Source: an uncultured Bacilli bacterium
Lineage (GTDB): Bacteria > Bacillota_I > Bacilli_A > RF39 > UBA660
Reading direction: 5' to 3'
DNA: 44,415 bases
NCBI GenBank assembly: GCA_944358445.1
Contig: CALVRC010000012.1
Location: 1-44,415 of the forward strand
Shown here: positions 8,342 through 16,094 of the stretch, piece by piece
Position numbering within the stretch: the first letter of the stretch is position 1
Layout: each line of letters opens with the position of its first letter
Notes under the pieces: model-generated
What the model was told of the DNA's origin: nothing
What the model saw: only the letters and a program-made list of their open reading frames with translations
The model's database searches: none
Position numbers and translations under genes: made by a program

Positions 8342-9174
8342 TATTTATTCCCCTTTTCATACATTGAATCTATTAAGCTAAATAGTTCTTTGTCACTTAT
8401 TTTTCTTGGCTGTCTTTTTGGTTTATCTTCATTTTGAGATGTTTTTTCCATTTCTTCTTCTAAAAGATCTGTTAAATCTTCTTCTTCAACTACACCATGT
8501 CTTGGTTTTTCTGATATAGTACTTGCGTCAAAGTTAAAACTGTCTTCTTTTATTTTTGAATTATTCTCTTTGACCTCTTCAGTGTTTTCAAGAATATCTT
8601 CTTTTGTACTTTCTTTTTCATTAAATAGCACTCTATTTCCACCGAATAATGTGGTTTCAATATCTGCCTCTAATCCACCATATGCTTTATTTCTTATAGC
8701 ATCAACATTGGCTTCTTTAGAACTATAGTATGAGGATCTTCCATCGGTTTTTGAAGAATATTCATCTTTTTGATAACCTTTATCTAAAATTCCATATACT
8801 GGTGATATGATTGGTGATGGTCTGAACACTCTTTTTTCTTCTTTTGGTGGATTATAAACATCTTTTTTAAACGAAGATTTTTTTCTTTCTTCTTTAGGTT
8901 CTGGCTTAACATCAATAGAGTCAAAGTCATTATCATCAAAAAATGGAAATTTATATTCACTTTTTTGGGGTTGTTCTATTTTTTCTTCTTTTTCAGGCAT
9001 ATTTTCTTCAGTAATTTGTAAGTCTTCTGTTTTATAAATTTCTGAACGAGATTTTTTTGGTGAAGGAATTTCAACTTGAATTACTTCTTTTTGGACCCCC
9101 TCTTTTTTTTCTTCTTTTTCTTCTACTTCTACTTCTTCAGTAAATAAATTTTTAAATTTGTCAATTAGTCCCAT
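8341..9174 (-). CDS. Acidic low-complexity protein, unrecognised
   Basis: 277 aa, mostly disordered and rich in Glu/Lys/Ser/Pro. It begins with an amphipathic stretch (GLIDKFKNLFTEE) that could bind the membrane surface. Near residue 115 a conserved-looking motif, FRPSPIISPVYGILDKGY, interrupts the low-complexity region, and the C-terminus ends in a short predicted helix (KISDKELFSLIDSMYEKG). I do not recognise a family. The gene lies between a lipoprotein and the DUF948-YtxH pair, with ribosome-binding sites overlapping the neighbouring stop, so an envelope or division-site scaffold role is plausible but speculative. Confidence 0.7.
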   Translation of the reverse strand: MGLIDKFKNLFTEEVEVEEKEEKKEGVQKEVIQVEIPSPKKSRSEIYKTEDLQITEENMPEKEEKIEQPQKSEYKFPFFDDNDFDSIDVKPEPKEERKKSSFKKDVYNPPKEEKRVFRPSPIISPVYGILDKGYQKDEYSSKTDGRSSYYSSKEANVDAIRNKAYGGLEADIETTLFGGNRVLFNEKESTKEDILENTEEVKENNSKIKEDSFNFDASTISEKPRHGVVEEEDLTDLLEEEMEKTSQNEDKPKRQPRKISDKELFSLIDSMYEKGNK

Positions 9175-9185
9175 ATATTACACCT

Positions 9186-9788
9186 CTACTCTTCTTCATA
9201 ATTTAAGAAACTATTATCACTTTCTTCATTTTGTGAACTAAATTCATTATACTTTTCTTCTTTGTTTTTCAGAAAGTCTTCTTCTAATGATAATTTTATT
9301 ATATTGTGGTTGTATTTTATTGTCGATAAAATGTATGAACTATTTAAAACTGTATTATTAATATCTTCTTCTGGTACTAAAGCTTCAATTCTTGCATAAT
9401 TATAAACAAATTCTATTAAATACAAATCATTTTGTTTAGTAATTTCTAAATAACCTATTTTACCATCGTTGTTTATTTTCCTTGAATAATATTTACTATT
9501 ATTTACTTTATAATTTACAGCTTTTCCGTAATAGTAACTTATTTCATCTAAATAAAGATAATAATACACACCATTTGAATATAGTTTATCATTAGATCCA
9601 CTACTGTCGATATAAGTTACTCCTCTCGGTACATAATACTTATATCCACGTCCCACACGGTTATACAAAGTATTTTCTTTGGATAATATAACATCGACAA
9701 TATTATCAATACTAGTAGTATCAATTCTAACAATTGTACAGCCAGTTAGAATTATGGTAACTAGTCCTAAAAGAATTATTTTCTTCAT
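9186..9788 (-). CDS. Lipoprotein, unknown function
   Basis: 200 aa with a lipoprotein signal: Met-Lys-Lys, a hydrophobic run, and the lipobox LTGC, so the mature protein should be lipid-anchored at Cys on the outer face of the membrane. The mature part is rich in Tyr/Asn and has no recognised domain; the C-terminus is Glu/Ser-rich. The ATG at 9788 is preferred over an in-frame GTG six bases upstream because AGGTG lies 5 nt before it. It is the first gene of a four-gene envelope operon that ends at the terminator near 7640. Confidence 0.78.
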   Translation of the reverse strand: MKKIILLGLVTIILTGCTIVRIDTTSIDNIVDVILSKENTLYNRVGRGYKYYVPRGVTYIDSSGSNDKLYSNGVYYYLYLDEISYYYGKAVNYKVNNSKYYSRKINNDGKIGYLEITKQNDLYLIEFVYNYARIEALVPEEDINNTVLNSSYILSTIKYNHNIIKLSLEEDFLKNKEEKYNEFSSQNEESDNSFLNYEEE

Positions 9789-9809
9789 ATACACACCTGC
9801 TTACTTTAA

Positions 9810-9818
9810 ATTATACCA
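9810..9818 (-). promoter_or_regulatory. Extended -10 promoter of the lipoprotein-YtxH operon
   Basis: TGGTATAAT on the minus strand about 22 bp before the lipoprotein start. The -35 region (TATGAA) is poor, as expected for an extended -10 promoter. Confidence 0.5.
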
Positions 9819-9870
9819 AATTTTGTTTTATTTTCATAATAAAGCCGTTACTTTACATGTAAAATTGTGT

Positions 9871-10497
9871 CTATTTTTCTACCTCGACCATATATATTGG
9901 CATACCTAAAGATACAAATTTTTGTTCATATTCGGTTTCTACATTATCATAATCATCTTCGTGGAGATTTAAAGAAATATTAATTATTTGATATCCATAA
10001 TTCACAAATGATATTAATGAGAATTCAAATAAATGTCTATTATCTGTTTTTTGGATAATGTGTGGCTTACTTTTGAAAATTTTATCATATCTTTCTAGGA
10101 ATCTTTTACTGGTTAATCTTCTATCTTCGTGTCTATTTTTAGGCCAAGGATCTGAAAAATTTAAATATACTTTATCAATTTCTTTGTCAAATATACTTTC
10201 TATTTCTGTTGCATCAAATCTAATTAATTTTAAGTTTGATATGTTTATATTTTCTAGTTTTTGTGTTGCTCTTAGAATAACGCTATCAAATTTTTCAATT
10301 CCAATAAAATTAATATCCGGATGTTTCTTAGCCATATTAATAATGAAATCTCCTTTGCCTGTTCCTATTTCTAGATGAATAGGATTACTATTTTCGAAAA
10401 TAGTTTTAAATTTTCCTTTATACTCTTCTGGATGTTTAATTATATATGGAGATTCGTTTATTTTTTCTTTTGCCCCTTTGATGTTTTTTAATCGCAT
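9871..10497 (-). CDS. trmB: tRNA (guanine-N7)-methyltransferase
   Basis: SAM-dependent Rossmann methyltransferase that makes m7G46 in tRNA. The SAM-binding motif HLEIGTGKGDFI, the NFIGIEKFD segment, the substrate-binding LNFSDPWPKNRHEDRRLT signature and the late TEYEQKF motif identify TrmB. 208 aa is the normal size. A GGTGAT ribosome-binding site and an extended -10 (10515-10523) lie upstream, divergent from the small plus-strand gene. Confidence 0.96.
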   Translation of the reverse strand: MRLKNIKGAKEKINESPYIIKHPEEYKGKFKTIFENSNPIHLEIGTGKGDFIINMAKKHPDINFIGIEKFDSVILRATQKLENINISNLKLIRFDATEIESIFDKEIDKVYLNFSDPWPKNRHEDRRLTSKRFLERYDKIFKSKPHIIQKTDNRHLFEFSLISFVNYGYQIINISLNLHEDDYDNVETEYEQKFVSLGMPIYMVEVEK

Positions 10498-10514
10498 GTT
10501 TTATCACCATAAGT

Positions 10515-10523
10515 ATTATAGCA
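10515..10523 (-). promoter_or_regulatory. Extended -10 promoter of trmB
   Basis: TGCTATAAT on the minus strand, about 18 bp from the trmB start. Another TATAAT on the plus strand at about 10553-10558 probably serves the divergent 94-aa gene, but without a good -35. Confidence 0.5.
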
Positions 10524-10587
10524 TAGATTGGTACCAAAAATAAACAAATGCATATAATTAATTAGAATATGAAAGGAGCTAGAGAAT

Positions 10588-10872
10588 ATGAAAAAAGATC
10601 GCGATTGTGGGGGAATGGCCTACCCTGTTTACCCTCAGATGGTCCCTAATTTTGGAGGTATGGTGATGCCTGGTCAGATGATACCAATGCCTGGCAATAT
10701 GGGAATGGGTAATGTTCCACTTACTAGTGTTCAAAGCACTATAAATAGTAATGATTTAAGTGCTTTATCTAATCAAATAAGTAATTTAGAACAAAGGGTT
10801 ACTAGATTAGAGAATACAATTAATAAAACTAATTATAATAATTATAATTCCTCAAATTATCAGATGATGTAA
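10588..10872 (+). CDS. Met/Gly/Pro-rich small protein with coiled coil
   Basis: 94 aa. The first half is a low-complexity Met/Gly/Pro/Val region with Tyr-Pro pairs, and the second half is a short coiled coil (LSNQISNLEQRVTRLENTI) followed by an Asn/Tyr-rich tail. Such a composition is reminiscent of spore-coat or surface-coat proteins of Bacilli, but there is no family match that I can name. A strong GAAAGGAG site and its own terminator support expression as a single gene. It is the only plus-strand gene in the first 27 kb, placed between trmB and the type VII locus. Confidence 0.7.
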   Translation: MKKDRDCGGMAYPVYPQMVPNFGGMVMPGQMIPMPGNMGMGNVPLTSVQSTINSNDLSALSNQISNLEQRVTRLENTINKTNYNNYNSSNYQMM

Positions 10873-10873
10873 A

Positions 10874-10897
10874 AACTCAGGATTGTTGTCCTGAGTT
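10874..10897. terminator. Bidirectional terminator between convergent genes
   Basis: A perfect 9-bp stem (10874-10882 with 10889-10897) with a 6-nt loop, AACTCAGGA/TCCTGAGTT. T-rich tails follow in both directions, so it can end both the 94-aa plus-strand gene and the type VII secretion operon on the minus strand. Confidence 0.8.
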
Positions 10898-10898
10898 C

Positions 10899-11603
10899 TT
10901 ACATTTTTATTATATTTTCGCCTAAATTAGTTGCACTAACAACCCTTTTTCCTCCCCATTCATTAAACCAACCATTTAATCCTGGGTTATCACCATATTC
11001 TCTAAATGTTTCTCCTAAAACTTCAAATTCAATTACGTTTTTTCCGTCATTATGTCCCCATTCGTTGGCTGGATTGGTATCCCATGGTACAACTTCTTGG
11101 GATTTAATGTCAGCTATTACACATGGTATTTTTGTGCCATCATCTAGATAAAAATCTACTTTATCTCCAACATTGCCATATGTTGTGGTGCAGGCTATTA
11201 AATATCTATTATCATATGTAGCAATTCCATTATCATAGTTAGAACCAGCTTGAGACCATAAATCATAAACCTTTTTTTGATCATATGCCCACGATTGATC
11301 TTGATAAACTGTTACTGTATAGCCGCCTCCGCCCATGCCTTCTGGTATTGATATTTTAGTATCATTTTTTTGGGCATTTATTTCTTCCAATTTTTGTTTA
11401 ATTTGTGATTTGGTTTCATCAATTACATTCTCTATATTTTTAGATGCTAAAGCATTTGCTAAACTTTTTTGTACAAGATTATCTTCATTATAAATTTCTT
11501 CAGGATTTTCTTTATATTTATAATTTATTTTATCTAATAATGTATTTTTATATGTTTTGACACTAGACAAGTTAGTAGTACTTGATTTAAGTTTAAAATT
11601 CAT
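10899..11603 (-). CDS. Probable type VII effector with a beta-barrel-like C-terminal domain
   Basis: 234 aa. The N-terminus (MNFKLKS...NLSSVKTYKN...INYKYKE) matches the starts of the two other large proteins in this locus and is probably a shared export or recognition module. A helical linker (about residues 45-85) leads through a Gly-rich hinge (GMGGGG) to a C-terminal domain. That domain has a YLIACTTTYGNVGDKVDFYLDDG segment and a later WGHNDGKNVIEFEV, which resembles the double-psi beta-barrel domains of RlpA/3D-type and phage-tail wall enzymes. A role on peptidoglycan is inferred. No ribosome-binding site is evident, so translation may be coupled to the DUF4176-like gene 8 nt upstream. 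Last gene of the operon. Confidence 0.65.
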   Translation of the reverse strand: MNFKLKSSTTNLSSVKTYKNTLLDKINYKYKENPEEIYNEDNLVQKSLANALASKNIENVIDETKSQIKQKLEEINAQKNDTKISIPEGMGGGGYTVTVYQDQSWAYDQKKVYDLWSQAGSNYDNGIATYDNRYLIACTTTYGNVGDKVDFYLDDGTKIPCVIADIKSQEVVPWDTNPANEWGHNDGKNVIEFEVLGETFREYGDNPGLNGWFNEWGGKRVVSATNLGENIIKM

Positions 11604-11610
11604 TTTATTT

Positions 11611-11949
11611 TTAAACGCTTAATGTTTCAATTTGTGTATTATTGTCTGTACTATCTGGAAGTTTTACTTCTTTGATGTTTTGCATACTACTAACTAGTTT
11701 TTTTAATTGTTCATTATTTTCTTTTTGTTCATCATCTTGTAATCCTTCGAAACTTATTTGGTCTATTTGATTATGATTAAATAATAAAATTTTATTTGAA
11801 TCAATTAACCCTTCGGGGTATATACAAGCACTATAATCGTACATTTGCTTATTTTCATTGTCTACCGGACAATATCCTATTATCATTATTCTTTTTTTAG
11901 CATTTTTTAAGGTAACAACTGTTCCTATTGGTAAATATTTCTCTTTCAT
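11611..11949 (-). CDS. DUF4176-like protein of type VII loci
   Basis: 112 aa. The N-terminal half (YLPIGTVVTLKNAKKRIMIIGYCP ... YDYSACIYPEG) fits the DUF4176 family, small proteins found beside type VII effectors in Firmicutes. The C-terminal half is a charged helical region. The start overlaps the stop of the upstream gene as ATGA behind AAAGGGAAA. It is likely cytoplasmic, perhaps an adaptor for effector export; the family has no established mechanism known to me. Confidence 0.8.
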   Translation of the reverse strand: MKEKYLPIGTVVTLKNAKKRIMIIGYCPVDNENKQMYDYSACIYPEGLIDSNKILLFNHNQIDQISFEGLQDDEQKENNEQLKKLVSSMQNIKEVKLPDSTDNNTQIETLSV

Positions 11950-12659
11950 CTTATTTTCCCTTTCTCAGATACTATTTGATCATAATTTATGTTTTTTTTT
12001 ATAGAATTTTCATCATATTCAATAACTGTTACTGGTATTTGTAATTTGTTTTTTAATTCATTTTCTAATTGTTTGTTTAAACTTTTATAATATTTTTGCT
12101 GATTCTCATAATTTATATCAAAAGTTTCATCATCCATGCCCTCATCATTAAATTCATCATATCTAAAGCCAATTACTAGTGCATCATTTCTAGCAAAAAA
12201 ACTTGATGAGGTTGGACCAAAATTTGTATCAAATGGTTCATTTACATTGTTATGGATTTCCTTTATGATTTTTTTAAAGGTGTTATTTATAAAAGTTATT
12301 GTTTCATTATCCATAGTATAATCTTGATTATTTAATTTATTTTTTAAAAAATTTTTTTCTTCTAAAGTTAATCTATTTAAATAAATATTATTTCTAATAT
12401 AATAGTATGTTAGGTTACTATTATTATAGTATTGATAAAAATCTTGCTCACTTTCATCTATTTTAATAAAATTTAAATTACTATTTTCTAATAAATCATC
12501 ATATTTTTGTAAACCCAATAATTTAATATATTCATTCAATAGTTTTCTATATAATGTACTTAAGTTTAAATATTCTTGTATTTCAATATCTGATAATGTT
12601 TCAATATTGAATGTTGTTATTGATGTTTTAAAATTATCTTTAGTTATATTTTTATACAT
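11946..12659 (-). CDS. Unrecognised protein, possible effector partner
   Basis: 237 aa, hydrophilic, Asn/Lys/Glu-rich and mostly helical, without signal peptide or membrane segment. A segment around residues 150-180 (NDALVIGFRYDEFNDEGMDDETFD) is strongly acidic. I recognise no family. It lies directly after the 628-aa effector candidate and is coupled by ATGA to the DUF4176-like gene, which is where immunity proteins or dedicated chaperones often sit. Both are hypotheses from position alone. A GAAGGTG site supports the start. Confidence 0.65.
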   Translation of the reverse strand: MYKNITKDNFKTSITTFNIETLSDIEIQEYLNLSTLYRKLLNEYIKLLGLQKYDDLLENSNLNFIKIDESEQDFYQYYNNSNLTYYYIRNNIYLNRLTLEEKNFLKNKLNNQDYTMDNETITFINNTFKKIIKEIHNNVNEPFDTNFGPTSSSFFARNDALVIGFRYDEFNDEGMDDETFDINYENQQKYYKSLNKQLENELKNKLQIPVTVIEYDENSIKKNINYDQIVSEKGKIR

Positions 12660-12673
12660 AAATTACACCTTCT

Positions 12674-14560
12674 TTATTTAATTTGTGATGAGGATACTGT
12701 AAATCCTGAGAATAGTAAATTTTCCCAATCAATACGAAATTTTGATCCCCATGAACTTACTATGATGCCTTGTTCATTTACTCCGGTAACAAACATAGCA
12801 TGGCCAGAATCCCAACCACTAGTTGATACATCATTTACGCCATTTACTAAACTATGCATTGTAAAATGATTTAAATACTTTAAATTAAATATGCTTAATC
12901 CAACATTTTTATCATTTTCTAAAGCTTCTATAATGCTACTTTTTAATGAATCTATATCATATAATATTGGATTTCCTGTTTTACCATCAAAATTATTTAA
13001 AATTCTTTGTCCTGTTAACGTGTCATATTTATCAAAAGTTTTTTTCCCTGTATTAGGATCAGTATGTATTGTATCAACTTTTGATACACGGTGACCTAGA
13101 TATTCTAAATCATAAGTTAAATTGTGATCTTTTGATTTCAAAAAATTATTTATGATATCCTTCTTTTTTCCACTTATACTATATGAAAGATATTGTTGAT
13201 TTGATGTATCTTTTTTTACTATGTTGGCTTTATTATTACTATATTTAAATAAACTTCCTCCATTCGCTTCATTATTAATGAAGGTATATAAATCTACTAG
13301 TAATAAAGAATCATTCAAGTTTCCATCTTGAGTATACATAGGATAGCCAAAAATTTTTTCAAATTCTTGTGGTTTATTTTTAAAACTATTAAATATTTCA
13401 TTAGCAAATTCGGCATAACTACATGCCCCTGATGAATCTAAATTTTTGATAATCCAAATACTATCTTTATTATTGAAACCTAATCTTTTTAAATATTTTT
13501 TTACTTCTTCATAAGGTTTATCTGTACTGTTTATTTTTTTTAAAATGCCTTGATCAACTCCATAATTTCCATTGTAACCTTTAACATTTTCAAAAAAATC
13601 TGAAGCATTTTTATAGTTTACATTATTATAAGTTATTTTTCTATTTTTGAGATTTACAAATTCACTAGCTGCTGAAAAGCTACCAGCTAAAATTCCATTT
13701 CCCAAAATAGCTGATACTCCCCCGTTTTGTTCTATCGTTTCAAAAATATTTTGATTATTATATATAGATTGAATACCACTTCTAACTGGAATATCAGCTA
13801 GACCGCTTATAACATCTAGTCCAACTGTTTTAGCTCCTTGTCCAGCTATTTTTGCACCAAATATCCACTGAGCAGCATCCCATCCACCAGCAAGTACACC
13901 AGCTGTTATACCTGAATAGAAACCTGCTCCACTTTTCCAGGAATCGGCTGTTGTCCTACCAAACCCAGATACTCCTGATGATATTGCTCCACTTGTAGTT
14001 ATACTTGCTCCTGTAGCCATTCCTCCTACTGCTGCTGTGGCGATGGTAGCACTTAAATATCCAACTCCATTAGCAAAGTTATAACCTGTATTTCCGTACT
14101 GCATTACTTCTAATGCTGTTTCGTTGATTTTCTTTCCAAACTCATTGTTAGTATAAAAATTTTCAAAAGCGTTATTTACGTGCTCTTCTTTTACAAATGC
14201 TTGAGTTTTATTCCAGTTATCTTCAGTGGTGTTTGACTCAGTAAATAAGTCATATAAGATAGTAAATGGAGTTGATACAGCTGTTAAAACGGTTGCTCCT
14301 GCATCAAAAATATTTTCTCCAAAATTAGCTATTCCATTTACTACCCCACCTGTAGCCATGGCAGCGTTACAAGCAGCACTATATAATACGTTGGTATCGA
14401 TGTTTTTTTCATTGTATATTATTTGATCATTTATTTTTTCATAGTTTTCTTTTGAAGGATTGTAATCTTCTTCATAATGATAATCAACTTTATTTATTTT
14501 AATATTATTAAAAGTTTTTATACCTGTTAGGTTGACATTATTACTTAATTTAAAATTCAC
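12674..14560 (-). CDS. Probable type VII effector with papain-like C-terminal domain
   Basis: 628 aa, GTG start. The N-terminal module (MNFKLSN...NLTGIKTFNN...VDYHYEE) is shared with two neighbours. Residues about 60-300 form an Ala/Gly-rich, alternately hydrophobic region like the pre-toxin or membrane-insertion segments of polymorphic toxins. The C-terminal half has a candidate cysteine-protease triad in papain order: Cys in SSGACSYAE (about residue 379), His in DSGHAMFVTGV (about 586), then VSSWGSKF, which matches the NSWG position of papains but with Ser for Asn. The last substitution could weaken or alter activity. It could cleave proteins in target cells or peptide cross-links; no substrate can be read. 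The next gene may be its partner. Confidence 0.7.
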   Translation of the reverse strand: MNFKLSNNVNLTGIKTFNNIKINKVDYHYEEDYNPSKENYEKINDQIIYNEKNIDTNVLYSAACNAAMATGGVVNGIANFGENIFDAGATVLTAVSTPFTILYDLFTESNTTEDNWNKTQAFVKEEHVNNAFENFYTNNEFGKKINETALEVMQYGNTGYNFANGVGYLSATIATAAVGGMATGASITTSGAISSGVSGFGRTTADSWKSGAGFYSGITAGVLAGGWDAAQWIFGAKIAGQGAKTVGLDVISGLADIPVRSGIQSIYNNQNIFETIEQNGGVSAILGNGILAGSFSAASEFVNLKNRKITYNNVNYKNASDFFENVKGYNGNYGVDQGILKKINSTDKPYEEVKKYLKRLGFNNKDSIWIIKNLDSSGACSYAEFANEIFNSFKNKPQEFEKIFGYPMYTQDGNLNDSLLLVDLYTFINNEANGGSLFKYSNNKANIVKKDTSNQQYLSYSISGKKKDIINNFLKSKDHNLTYDLEYLGHRVSKVDTIHTDPNTGKKTFDKYDTLTGQRILNNFDGKTGNPILYDIDSLKSSIIEALENDKNVGLSIFNLKYLNHFTMHSLVNGVNDVSTSGWDSGHAMFVTGVNEQGIIVSSWGSKFRIDWENLLFSGFTVSSSQIK

Positions 14561-14575
14561 AGTTATTCTTCTTTT

Positions 14576-16081
14576 TTACCTTACATTGTTACTATCACTA
14601 TAATAAGATTCCATATCCATTAAACTATATCCTAGATTGTTAAGATCACTAAAACTTCTTTTAGTAATTTGTGCTCCTGAGGATGGGCTCGAAAATTCAG
14701 CACAATAATACCCACCATCGTAATTACCAACAATTAAAACTATATGTCCAGAATTAATTAAAAAATCTCCTGGTTGTCCATTTTCATATGATTTTAAATT
14801 TCCGGTATTTCTCGCCCATGCTTCTTGATTACCTGTATAAGCTGTATACAGCTTATTTGAGGAATCAACTGGTATTTTAAAACCACCATTATATAGCGCC
14901 CACCAGGCAAAACTACTACAATCTAGATAAAATTTTTCGTTTACTATTCCTTCTTGATCAACTGAATTTGTTGTTATATTTACTTGTCTTAGTGGCTGAC
15001 TATATCTCAGTCTTTTTCCTGTGGCAAAATTATATCCACTTATTAATGTAAGTCCCGCAGCTACCACTCCAGATCTTGTTCCATAACCTGCAGTATTAAC
15101 ATTATCTTTAATATATTGATTAAAGTTTTCAACATTTTTAAAAGATGTGGCACCTAAGTCTACATCTGGGTCAGCATTAGATAATGATGAATTTTTAGAT
15201 GTTTCATATAAAGTTTCTAAGGTGTTTTGTTTTAAAGTTTTATAATTATACTCTAGTGCGTTATATTTATTTGCACTTACACTTTCTTTTTCGGCTTTGA
15301 AATTAGGGTTATATTCAATTTTCCATAAGCCATTTCTAATTGGGTTTAAATATGTAAAAACATTAGCTTCAAGAAATTCTAATGTAACATATCCTTCATA
15401 TTTTGAATTTGGATTATAAATATATATTTCCCCAGTATTTTTATTTATATGATCTAAGACAAAGTAATGACCTAATGGGCCACCACTACCCATTGGTGAA
15501 TCTTTAGTTACATTAACTAAAATTTTCTCTCCTGATTCTAAGGTTGATATAACTTGTTTTATATTGATTTTTTCGGCTGACAATCCCCAATTACTAGTAA
15601 GCGCATGGGTTTTTGATGTATCGGCTAATACATCACCGTCACCACATGTTTGCATATTCCATAAATCATCTCTAATGACATCTTTGATAAATTTAGTAAC
15701 ATCTATTTTATTTCCTGTATATAGGAAATATATTCCCATTAATGATGATATCAGACATCCAGAATCACCCATTGTATAATTTCCAAGGGGGATATTTTTA
15801 AGGTTTGGATTGTCTTGCTTATAATCACTAACGTTTTTTAATTTTTGAATATAAGTTGGATCTAAACCCTCTAAATTTGAGATGATATTTTGAAAATTAG
15901 TTCCTAATTTTTGAACAAAATGTTGTTGCTCTTTATTCATTTTGTTATATGTTTCTAAGTTATTATAATTAGGTGGTCCATATTCTCCTTCATCATGAAT
16001 ATAATTTATATGGGCATTTTTACTAGTACTATATTGTTTAATATCCCCTAAGTCTACTAAACTTTTTAGTTTAAAATTCAT
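14576..16081 (-). CDS. Probable type VII effector with two cysteine-peptidase-like domains
   Basis: 501 aa. The start at 16081 is chosen because AAAGGATGG is 9 nt upstream and it gives the same MNFKLKS opening as the other effectors. Residues about 100-260 look like a C39-type papain-fold domain (Cys in GDSGCLISS near 110, His in LGHYFVLDHI). Residues about 375-495 look like an NlpC/P60 peptidase (Cys in LDCSSFAWWALYNGG near 386, His in INSGHIVLIVG near 445). NlpC/P60 enzymes usually cut peptidoglycan stem peptides, so this is a candidate wall hydrolase exported through the type VII system, either to open a path through its own wall or to attack others. Confidence 0.75.
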   Translation of the reverse strand: MNFKLKSLVDLGDIKQYSTSKNAHINYIHDEGEYGPPNYNNLETYNKMNKEQQHFVQKLGTNFQNIISNLEGLDPTYIQKLKNVSDYKQDNPNLKNIPLGNYTMGDSGCLISSLMGIYFLYTGNKIDVTKFIKDVIRDDLWNMQTCGDGDVLADTSKTHALTSNWGLSAEKINIKQVISTLESGEKILVNVTKDSPMGSGGPLGHYFVLDHINKNTGEIYIYNPNSKYEGYVTLEFLEANVFTYLNPIRNGLWKIEYNPNFKAEKESVSANKYNALEYNYKTLKQNTLETLYETSKNSSLSNADPDVDLGATSFKNVENFNQYIKDNVNTAGYGTRSGVVAAGLTLISGYNFATGKRLRYSQPLRQVNITTNSVDQEGIVNEKFYLDCSSFAWWALYNGGFKIPVDSSNKLYTAYTGNQEAWARNTGNLKSYENGQPGDFLINSGHIVLIVGNYDGGYYCAEFSSPSSGAQITKRSFSDLNNLGYSLMDMESYYSDSNNVR

Positions 16082-16094
16082 AGCCATCCATCCT

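Noticed and set aside
12674-16081. LXG-type effectors
   Set aside because: The N-termini are short and lack the ~200-residue helical LXG domain; the shared MNFKL-type head is different.
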